Positions 57,612-64,000 of a DNA stretch of 64,000 nt are shown here, one piece after another (position 1 is the stretch's first letter; each line of letters begins with the position of its first letter). The position numbers and the translations under genes are program-made. The notes beneath the pieces were generated by a model. It was not told where the DNA came from. It did not search any database and saw nothing but the letters and a program-made list of their open reading frames with translations. This DNA comes from Rheinheimera soli (GTDB lineage: Bacteria > Pseudomonadota > Gammaproteobacteria > Enterobacterales > Alteromonadaceae), in the NCBI RefSeq assembly GCF_021290985.1, contig NZ_JAJOYU010000009.1:1-64000 (forward strand). The letters are read 5' to 3'.

Positions 57612-59810
57612 ATGAGTACAAAAGTGATAAAAAGCAGCGCCGGTAAAGACGATGTAAATTTAACAGTGCGTCCATTCTCCGCCACTGAAACTGAAGCTGA
57701 CCTGAATTTTGGTTCTGGCCGCTATATGTATTTCACTGAACGCGACCTGAGTCGGATCCTGTCCAATCTGGATGCCTTGCGAAATAGTGTATTCCCTATT
57801 CCAGCTTCAGAAGTTGAAGACGTTAACAGACGACAGCAACAGTTTCCTTCGGTTTGTTTAATTGGCTTAGGCCGATGCGGTTCTAATATAGCGCTTGATG
57901 TGGCTTCTCTTGTTTACAATGCCCGCAGCTTTTATATGAATGAATTTAATATTGAAGAACGTCAGCAAAAAGAAACCGAATACCGCCCTGTACGCTGGAT
58001 CAAAAAAGGCCTGAATCTTGATAAGTCGCATCAGGTGAAACCAGTGTTTTTGATTGAGCCTCTGGTGATGCTGGGTGACCTGGATAAAGATATCGAAGGT
58101 CGTATTCGTTTTTCTCATAAAGGTGAAAAATCCAATTTCCTGCAAGACTATAACAAAATGAAAATTATGGACTTGTCCGAAGTCCATGCTGGTGGTGCAG
58201 GTAACGCTCCTATTTTGGGTCAGTATTTAGCGAAAATCATTCTGAACAAAGACACACAGAAATTTTCCAACCCGGACTGGAAATTTATCCACTCCTACCT
58301 GATTGATTCTTGTGGCATCAAAGCCAACCAATCTCGCTTATATTTCTACATTTTCAGTGCGGGCGGTGGTACAGGTTCAGGTATGGCGTCTGAGTTTGGT
58401 TTGGCCCAGCAGTACGCTTATATGGCTAAAACTTTTGACACCAGACCAGAAATGGAAAATGAAGCCAACGCTGGCCACTCTTTTGTATTTGAACCTATCT
58501 TCACCAGCGGTATCTGTATTCTGCCGAATATTACCGATCACGGCGTGGAGATGTCAGAAGCTCTGCATATCAACTCAGGCCGTTTGTTATGTAAGTATCT
58601 GGCTGAAGAATGGGATTTTTCCTACAACCTGGAAAATGAAGACAGCGCCGAATCCAGCGTGATGCACCGCATCCGCCCTTGGAACGCGATGATGCTGATT
58701 TCTAATGACATCATGCGTTATGCCGAAGAAACCGATGACGGTGAAATTCAGCATATTGACGTCAATGCGATGGAAAAATACGCCAACCAGTATATTTCCC
58801 AGCAGATTTTCAACATTTTAACAGCTCAGGCTGTGACCACAGACTACGACGAAAACTACTTCCGCCGTGCCGGTATCGACATTGGAGAAACCATACGTTT
58901 AGATGCCAACGACTTATTTATGAGTCTGGCAGGCCCTGTGGCTGTGGCTTATGCTGAGTCTGTGATCCCAAGTACTCCTGCTGCAGTGGATAAACTGAAG
59001 CTGTTTGATAAAAACAGCAACAGCGGTCTAAATATTGACGACCTGTTTTTCCGCTCCATTGACCTGCCCCACTTTAATAAAGTAACGCAAGCCATCGAAG
59101 GCATCAGTTTGTTACCTATCGAATCTGGCCGTTACCGCGAAGCTTTAGCTTCTTATGTAAAAAGTGGTTACGATCCAAAAGACTTAAAAGACCTGCACTT
59201 CTTTAAGAACTGCTCGTCCGTCGTGTCTATTATCTCGTTACCAAAAGACTACAAACTGTCGTATATGGATTTAAATCGCCTGAAAAGCCATTTAAATACC
59301 CTGTTCCCGAACACGACGTTAAAGCGTTACGCGCTGGTGATTGGCGCTTCAGCCAATATCTCGCTGACTACTTTGATTGTTAAGAGTCCGTGTTTGAGTG
59401 ATGACTTCCTGACCTTGATTGTGTCTTTTATCAAACGTTGTTTTGCCAAAGACGATTATCGTTTTAACGACTCGCTGGACAAAGCCATGCTGGACTTTAT
59501 CCGGGACGATCATTTTGACGAAGAACGTTTAGACACTATGTTGCATGAGTTTGAAAATCCGGCAAAAATTCTCGATACCAACTGGTATGCCATTAAACCT
59601 ATGTACGAGAAAAAATACCGCGAGCTTATTCGTAATAAAGACAAGTTTGTCTCTATTAATGACATTCGTTTATCCCGTGACAGTGTGAAAAAATCTATTC
59701 ACTATCTGCGTGAAATTTATCGTCATAAGATCAGTAAAACTAAGGTTATTTCACTAAATAACCTGTCCGATAAAGGTTCTAAACATGAGCCCGGCGCGGA
59801 TAAAGCCTAA
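57612..59810 (+). CDS. FtsZ/tubulin-superfamily GTPase of unknown role
   Basis: The product has 732 residues. An 80-residue leader precedes a GTPase domain with the tubulin/FtsZ loops in order. These are LIGLGRCGSNI (84-93, T1-like), HAGGAGNAP (192-200, T3-like) and SAGGGTGSGMASEFG (249-263, the T4 tubulin signature). Next come WNAMMLISNDIMRY (357-370, the guanine-contacting Asn as in FtsZ) and RLDANDLF (429-436). In the last, D431 and D434 fall where FtsZ has its T7 catalytic aspartates; the FtsZ Asn is replaced by R429. It is twice the length of FtsZ and has about 280 residues after the core. It is not FtsZ itself. The gene stands alone between a hairpin and a strong terminator. Confidence 0.85.
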   Translation: MSTKVIKSSAGKDDVNLTVRPFSATETEADLNFGSGRYMYFTERDLSRILSNLDALRNSVFPIPASEVEDVNRRQQQFPSVCLIGLGRCGSNIALDVASLVYNARSFYMNEFNIEERQQKETEYRPVRWIKKGLNLDKSHQVKPVFLIEPLVMLGDLDKDIEGRIRFSHKGEKSNFLQDYNKMKIMDLSEVHAGGAGNAPILGQYLAKIILNKDTQKFSNPDWKFIHSYLIDSCGIKANQSRLYFYIFSAGGGTGSGMASEFGLAQQYAYMAKTFDTRPEMENEANAGHSFVFEPIFTSGICILPNITDHGVEMSEALHINSGRLLCKYLAEEWDFSYNLENEDSAESSVMHRIRPWNAMMLISNDIMRYAEETDDGEIQHIDVNAMEKYANQYISQQIFNILTAQAVTTDYDENYFRRAGIDIGETIRLDANDLFMSLAGPVAVAYAESVIPSTPAAVDKLKLFDKNSNSGLNIDDLFFRSIDLPHFNKVTQAIEGISLLPIESGRYREALASYVKSGYDPKDLKDLHFFKNCSSVVSIISLPKDYKLSYMDLNRLKSHLNTLFPNTTLKRYALVIGASANISLTTLIVKSPCLSDDFLTLIVSFIKRCFAKDDYRFNDSLDKAMLDFIRDDHFDEERLDTMLHEFENPAKILDTNWYAIKPMYEKKYRELIRNKDKFVSINDIRLSRDSVKKSIHYLREIYRHKISKTKVISLNNLSDKGSKHEPGADKA

Positions 59811-59816
59811 GTCGCA

Positions 59817-59843
59817 AGCCTCCGCGGTGCGGGGGCTTTTTTT
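59817..59843 (+). terminator. Terminator of the tubulin-like gene
   Basis: The 9-bp stem AGCCTCCGC/GCGGGGGCT (one G-T pair) has loop GGT and seven T after it. Confidence 0.9.
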
Positions 59844-59878
59844 ATGTTTGTCTTTTTTATCCTTATAACGGAGTCCTA

Positions 59879-60706
59879 ATGAACCTCTCTCACTCCTTGC
59901 TGCTGGGCAGCTTAATGTTGTGCTCTTTTACCATGCAAGCCAACACTCATGACAATATGAACTCCACCTTGTGGTATCAAAGTTCAGCAGAATTTAAAGC
60001 CAGTGCTATTCAGACTTATCAAACCGCGACTTTACAACTGCCTTTGGCGATAGCGGATAAAAACTGGACCGCTTTGACTAACCAGAAAGAGAATTTCCAG
60101 CAACTGCCACCCGCTATTATTGTCGATATTGATGAGACTATTCTGGATAACTCCCCTGTTGCCGCTCAAAGCGTGTTATTAAATGCAGGCTACGATCCTA
60201 AACGTTGGGACCAATGGGTCGCTATGGCTTCAGCAAAAGCTGTACCGGGCGCGGTGTCTTTTGTCAACAAAGCTGAAGCTGCTGGCGTCAAAGTGCTTTA
60301 TATCAGCAATAGAGAGTGCGAAAAACGTGCAGGGGTAAATGATAGCTGCCCACAAAAAGCCGATACGCTGCGTAATTTAAAAGCTGTAGGTATAGAAAAA
60401 ATTGATGCTTCACAAATTTGGTTAAAGTCAGAACAACCACTCTGGAGCAGCGAAAAAGAAAGCCGACGTCTGCTGGCTGCCAAAGACTTTCGTATCTTAA
60501 TGTCGATTGGCGATGACTTTGGCGATTTCCTGCCCGATGTGAAGAAAAATATCACGCCAGAACAACGTTCTACATTGGTGGATACCTACCAGGACTACTG
60601 GGGCAAAAAATGGTTTGTATTAGCCAACCCGACTTACGGTTCCTGGCAGACTATTTTAAAGCAGCCAAACAGTCAGTATTTGCAGTCTGTGCCTGCCGCT
60701 AAGTAG
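59879..60706 (+). CDS. Class C acid phosphatase (HAD, e(P4)-like)
   Basis: The product has 275 residues with a signal peptide ending near MQANTHD. The HAD class C motif is IVDIDETILDNSP (about 82-94), and the second acidic motif is SIGDDFGDFLPD (about 203-214). It lacks a lipobox cysteine, so it is periplasmic rather than a lipoprotein like e(P4). It should remove phosphate from nucleotides such as NMN or 5'-nucleotides. GGAG lies upstream of the ATG. Confidence 0.9.
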   Translation: MNLSHSLLLGSLMLCSFTMQANTHDNMNSTLWYQSSAEFKASAIQTYQTATLQLPLAIADKNWTALTNQKENFQQLPPAIIVDIDETILDNSPVAAQSVLLNAGYDPKRWDQWVAMASAKAVPGAVSFVNKAEAAGVKVLYISNRECEKRAGVNDSCPQKADTLRNLKAVGIEKIDASQIWLKSEQPLWSSEKESRRLLAAKDFRILMSIGDDFGDFLPDVKKNITPEQRSTLVDTYQDYWGKKWFVLANPTYGSWQTILKQPNSQYLQSVPAAK

Positions 60707-60724
60707 TGTCTTATCATTCAGTTT

Positions 60725-60750
60725 AAAAAAGGGCCTGATGGCCCTTTTTT
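60725..60750. terminator. Bidirectional terminator
   Basis: AAAAAAGGGCC and GGCCCTTTTTT with a 4-nt loop lie between the convergent phosphatase and aldo/keto reductase genes. Confidence 0.92.
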
Positions 60751-60762
60751 ATTGCGCAGAGA

Positions 60763-61725
60763 TTAAGGTAATGCCTTACCTCTGGCGGCGACATAAAGCG
60801 CATACCAGTGTTCACGGCTTAAGTTGACTGTTAAGGCTTTCTGGCACGCCGCGATACGCGCTGGCGAAGTTGTGCCTATCACAGGCTGAATAGCTGCAGG
60901 ATGTTTCAGTAAAAACGCCAAAGCTATAGCTTCAGGACTGGTTTGATAGTCCGCAGCTAATGATGCAACTAATGCAGCTGTAGTCTGTTGAGCTGCAGTT
61001 TCAGGCGTACGACCGCCAGTAAACAAACCTTGCGCCAGACTGCCCCAGGCTTGCAGTTGCACTTTATGCAACTGACAGTATTCCACAGTGCCATAACTAA
61101 AATGATGAGCCGCACCATCCGGCATAGCCGTCAGAACATTCTGCTCCAGCCAGTTTAAATCCTTCAGGCTCATTTGCAGCTGATTGGCGACCAAAGGCTC
61201 AGGCAAGGCTGATTGCAGCAACTGCAGTTGAGGCCAGCCAAAATTGGATACACCAAAAGCTTTGACTTTGCCTTGTTGTTTTAGCTCTGCAAAAGCTTCA
61301 GCCACTTCATCAATCAGCATTAACTGATCCGGTCTGTGCAGCAATAAAATATCTAAATAGTCGGTTTGCAGTCGTTTTAATGACTGATGTACAGACTCAA
61401 CGATGTAGCTCTTGCTAAAGTCATAACGCCCAACCGCTGTATCGTCAGCAAAACGTATCGCACATTTACTTTGAATGATCAGCTGTTCGCGTAAGCCGGA
61501 ATGAGCTGCCAGATACTCACCAAACACGGCTTCGGCTTTGCCTCTGGTATAAATATCCGCATGGTCAAAAAAACGAATATTAGCGTCCAGAGCGGCATCT
61601 ATAGCGCTAAAAGATAAGTCACGTTGCTCTTTACTGGTTGTGGGTTGATCCCAGCTGCCACCCAGTCCCATGCAACCATAAACTAAGGCATCGGCTTGGG
61701 GGAAATAGTGCTGAATAGGTAACAT
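60763..61725 (-). CDS. Aldo/keto reductase, YdhF-like
   Basis: The ATG at 61725 with AGAAGGGA upstream gives 320 residues; a longer frame adds 19 without support. This is a TIM barrel with the catalytic Asp and Tyr in FDHADIYTRGKAE. The Lys is in IIQSKCAIRF, the His in DILLLHRPD, and the NADPH-binding end is PVIGTTSPARIAACQKAL. It reduces aldehydes or ketones with NADPH; the true substrate is unknown. Confidence 0.9.
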   Translation of the reverse strand: MLPIQHYFPQADALVYGCMGLGGSWDQPTTSKEQRDLSFSAIDAALDANIRFFDHADIYTRGKAEAVFGEYLAAHSGLREQLIIQSKCAIRFADDTAVGRYDFSKSYIVESVHQSLKRLQTDYLDILLLHRPDQLMLIDEVAEAFAELKQQGKVKAFGVSNFGWPQLQLLQSALPEPLVANQLQMSLKDLNWLEQNVLTAMPDGAAHHFSYGTVEYCQLHKVQLQAWGSLAQGLFTGGRTPETAAQQTTAALVASLAADYQTSPEAIALAFLLKHPAAIQPVIGTTSPARIAACQKALTVNLSREHWYALYVAARGKALP

Positions 61726-61881
61726 CAGTAGTCCCTTCTGGATAATGAGCAGCAAGTGTACCTCATCCGCCCGTCTTGCCAATACCCGTCTTGTTTTCTG
61801 CTCTAAAATAAACAGCGGCCTTGCCCCTGATGCATTGAGCCCCTAAACTATCGTCCTTTTTCAACTACCGGGTGTGAAGCT

Positions 61882-62658
61882 GTGGAGCAAACAACATTGT
61901 TTCGTTTAAATAAATTTATTAGTGACACAGGTTTTTGTTCACGCCGGGAAGCCGATAAACTAATTGAACAGGGTCTGGTGACTGTAAACGGTCAGCCTGG
62001 TACTTTGGGCACAAAAGTAACAGAACAAGACCAGGTGCTGGTGCAAGGCAAACCACTCAAAGCTAAACCTCGGCGGGTTTATCTGGCCTACCATAAAGCT
62101 GTGGGTATTACCTGCACCACAGAGCTGGATGTCAAAGGCAACATCATTGACGCCATGGGTTATCCCGAACGTATTTTCCCTATAGGCCGGTTGGATAAAG
62201 AATCTGAAGGGCTGATTTTTTTGACCAATGACGGCGATATCGTCAATAAAATTCTGCGCGCCGGTAATGAACATGAAAAAGAATACGTAGTCACGGTCGA
62301 CAAACCTGTTACAGAGCAGTTTTTGCGTAAAATGGCCTCTGGTGTGCCTATCCTTGAGACCATTACTTTGCCTTGTCAGGTCAAACAAATTTCCCGCCAG
62401 ACCTTTAATATTGTTCTGACACAGGGCTTAAACCGGCAAATTCGTCGTATGACGGAATTTTTAGGCTTTAATGTCACTAAACTCAAACGTGTCCGTATTA
62501 TGAATGTACGTTTGGCTGAACTAAAAGCAGGTCAATACCGTGAACTGACCCAGGCCGAAATGGCAGAACTGGAAGCTAAGTTATTAAGCTCAAGCAAAAC
62601 TGAAGAAGCCTCGCTTTTGGCCACGCCTAAAGCTAATCCAAGCCAAAGACAGAACTAA
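61882..62658 (+). CDS. rluF: 23S rRNA pseudouridine(2604) synthase
   Basis: The product has 258 residues. An S4 RNA-binding domain opens the protein (FRLNKFISDTGFCSRREADKLIEQG). The catalytic motif is FPIGRLDKESEGLIFLTNDGD, with the Asp in GRLDK. LTQGLNRQIRRMTEFLGF closes the core. It matches E. coli RluF better than RsuA or RluE. The start is GTG with a weak ribosome-binding site. Its stop overlaps the start of the sensor kinase (TAATG). Confidence 0.93.
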   Translation: MEQTTLFRLNKFISDTGFCSRREADKLIEQGLVTVNGQPGTLGTKVTEQDQVLVQGKPLKAKPRRVYLAYHKAVGITCTTELDVKGNIIDAMGYPERIFPIGRLDKESEGLIFLTNDGDIVNKILRAGNEHEKEYVVTVDKPVTEQFLRKMASGVPILETITLPCQVKQISRQTFNIVLTQGLNRQIRRMTEFLGFNVTKLKRVRIMNVRLAELKAGQYRELTQAEMAELEAKLLSSSKTEEASLLATPKANPSQRQN

Positions 62659-64000
62659 TGAGCAAACAGCTGCGTTGGTTCCTGCTGCTTTGTGGTTATC
62701 TGCTGGTGTTGATGCTGGCGGCTTCTGCGGCGCAGCACTGGAATTACCGTCAGCTGACTCTGAAGGCTCAGCACCAAAGTGACAACCTCGCTGCTTTTAT
62801 TCGTTATGAAATTGGCCGTTATGCCGATTTACCAGAGCAAATTGCCAACTCCGGCCTGCTGCAATCCCTATTGCTAGAACTTCCTGACAGCAAGGATCAG
62901 CTGAATCAATATTTGTTTCAGTTGCAACGAAGTGCTGATGTGGCTGATTTATATCTGGTGAATCCTTCAGGAATTGTGATTGCAAGTTCTAATGCCCACG
63001 GCAGAATTTATTATCTGGGTCGTGATTTTGGCTTCAGACCTTATGTTCAGGATGCCTTGGCAGGCCAGAATGCGCAATATTACGCACTGGGCCATACCTG
63101 TGAACGCCGGGGGTATTACTACAGCGTCCCTGTTCGTATACAGGGGCAGATCCTGGCTGTTATGGTGGCCAAAGTGGATTTGGAACCTATAGAACAGCAT
63201 CAGCAACAAATTGCAGGTTTAGCTGACAGCCACTTTATGGTGACTGGGCAAAGCGATGAGGTGTTTTTGTCCAGCGTGGCAGAATGGCGTTTAACCAGCT
63301 TGTCCGGCAAAGCTCTTAGTCCGCCTGAACAACAGCGCTATATTACCCAGGCTATCCAACCTATGGATTATGCCGTTCGCTCTGCGATGCTGGCTTCAGG
63401 CTATCCTTTGTGGCAGCTGAAAATAGACGGAAAAGCCGCAAGTTTTTTACCCTACCAACGTGCTTTGCCTGAGTTTGGCTGGACCTTAACTGTGCTGGCC
63501 TCTCCTGCTTCTCATCGCTCCTCACTCTGGTGGGCATTTTTGCTGGTGACTTTATTCTACAGCTCTGCACTACTGGCATTTTGGGTTCGACGTGAACGGC
63601 AAAAACGTCATCTGCAATTAGTGCAACACAATCAACAGCTGGAACAACGCGTGATAGCCCGGACCAAAGATCTGGCTGAAACCAACAGCCAGCTCATACG
63701 GCAGATAGAGCGACGTGAGCAAACTGAAACAGAGCTGGCCCAAACCGAGCAACAGCTGGTGCAAACCGCTAAACTTGCCACTATAGGGGCCCTATCAGCT
63801 TCTTTAAATCACGAGCTAAATCAGCCGCTGACCGCATTACAAAGTTATGCCCAAACCACAGAAAAGCTGATCGACAAAGGTTATCTGATTGACGCCAAAA
63901 CCAATATTCAGGCGATGCGACAGTTGATGCAGCGTTTAAGTGTGATAGTGGCGCAGTTTAAAGATTTCAGCCGCAAAAGCTCCGGCAAAAACCAACTGGT
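62658..64000 (+). CDS. dctB: DctB-like C4-dicarboxylate sensor kinase, 3' end outside window
   Basis: An open frame runs from the ATG at 62658 past the window end (447 codons seen). The first membrane helix is near residues 6-25. A periplasmic double-Cache region follows (DLYLVNPSGIVIASSNAHGRIYYLGRDFGFRPY is typical of DctB). The second helix is near 294-313. A coiled coil leads to the H box ASLNHELNQPLTALQSYA (His near 385). The ATPase domain lies beyond the edge. It should sense succinate, fumarate or malate and pair with a DctD regulator expected next. It overlaps rluF by one base, an odd operon partner. Confidence 0.88.
   Translation, partial: MSKQLRWFLLLCGYLLVLMLAASAAQHWNYRQLTLKAQHQSDNLAAFIRYEIGRYADLPEQIANSGLLQSLLLELPDSKDQLNQYLFQLQRSADVADLYLVNPSGIVIASSNAHGRIYYLGRDFGFRPYVQDALAGQNAQYYALGHTCERRGYYYSVPVRIQGQILAVMVAKVDLEPIEQHQQQIAGLADSHFMVTGQSDEVFLSSVAEWRLTSLSGKALSPPEQQRYITQAIQPMDYAVRSAMLASGYPLWQLKIDGKAASFLPYQRALPEFGWTLTVLASPASHRSSLWWAFLLVTLFYSSALLAFWVRRERQKRHLQLVQHNQQLEQRVIARTKDLAETNSQLIRQIERREQTETELAQTEQQLVQTAKLATIGALSASLNHELNQPLTALQSYAQTTEKLIDKGYLIDAKTNIQAMRQLMQRLSVIVAQFKDFSRKSSGKNQL

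Noticed and set aside
57612-59810. Calling the gene ftsZ or tubZ
   Set aside because: Length, leader, C-terminal part and context differ from both, and there is no division cluster or plasmid partition gene nearby.

Overview
The window looks like a Gammaproteobacterium of the Alteromonadales/Chromatiaceae side, most like Rheinheimera, Alishewanella or Shewanella. The reasons are the block pyrF-lapB-lapA-ihfB-rpsA-cmk-aroA-serC-gyrA / ubiG-HAD-nrdA-nrdB-yfaE, the set rmf-DUF3466-uup-glutaredoxin-rlmKL, and etfBA divergent from etfQO. The genus is inferred from remembered gene order and protein similarity, not from a search.

Region 1 (1 to about 14200) is a nested mobile island. At the left edge is a DDE (rve-type) transposase running out of the window, a serine resolvase with a repeat-rich res-like region, and a mercury-resistance operon merR-merT-merP-merA in which merR points the same way as the structural genes and both promoters carry MerR-type dyads. 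Next, on the other strand, come a full-length Tn3-family transposase, a PIN-like nuclease gene, a small gene and a SEC-C-motif gene. A 3090-bp ISL3-family element of the ISPpu12 type (9900-12989) sits exactly between the last two. It has 24-bp terminal inverted repeats, an 8-bp target duplication and cargo for metal response and lipoprotein processing: a CadR/PbrR-like regulator, a CDF transporter and lspA. Its transposase has lost the stretch that should hold the catalytic glutamate, so it probably cannot move by itself.

Region 2 (about 14200 to 34100) is core chromosome. It holds a K+/H+ antiporter, pyrimidine synthesis (pyrF), LPS homeostasis (lapAB), IHF, ribosomal protein S1, CMP kinase, aromatic and serine synthesis, DNA gyrase A, ubiquinone synthesis, and aerobic ribonucleotide reductase with its ferredoxin. 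The nrd operon has two NrdR-like boxes spaced 31 bp. YceI and a cytochrome b561 follow.

Region 3 (34200 to 46440) holds trhO, a YaeQ-family gene, a LysE-type exporter and a histidine-rich TonB receptor that looks like a zinc receptor behind a Zur-like box. It continues with rmf, a DUF3466 protein with a GlyGly-CTERM-like tail, uup, a small glutaredoxin-like gene and rlmKL. Three identical initiator tRNA-Met genes follow, with a strong promoter, then a fourth, heavily altered tRNA copy.

Region 4 (46461 to 64000) carries a 1288-residue membrane histidine kinase with a two-component propeller, a methyltransferase, rmuC, a small lipoprotein, and the ETF system (etfBA and the ETF-ubiquinone oxidoreductase) around a shared palindromic operator. 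It also holds a 732-residue FtsZ/tubulin-like GTPase that stands alone between terminators, a class C acid phosphatase, an aldo/keto reductase, rluF and the start of a DctB-like sensor kinase that leaves the window. The tubulin-like protein is the best candidate for an undescribed system.
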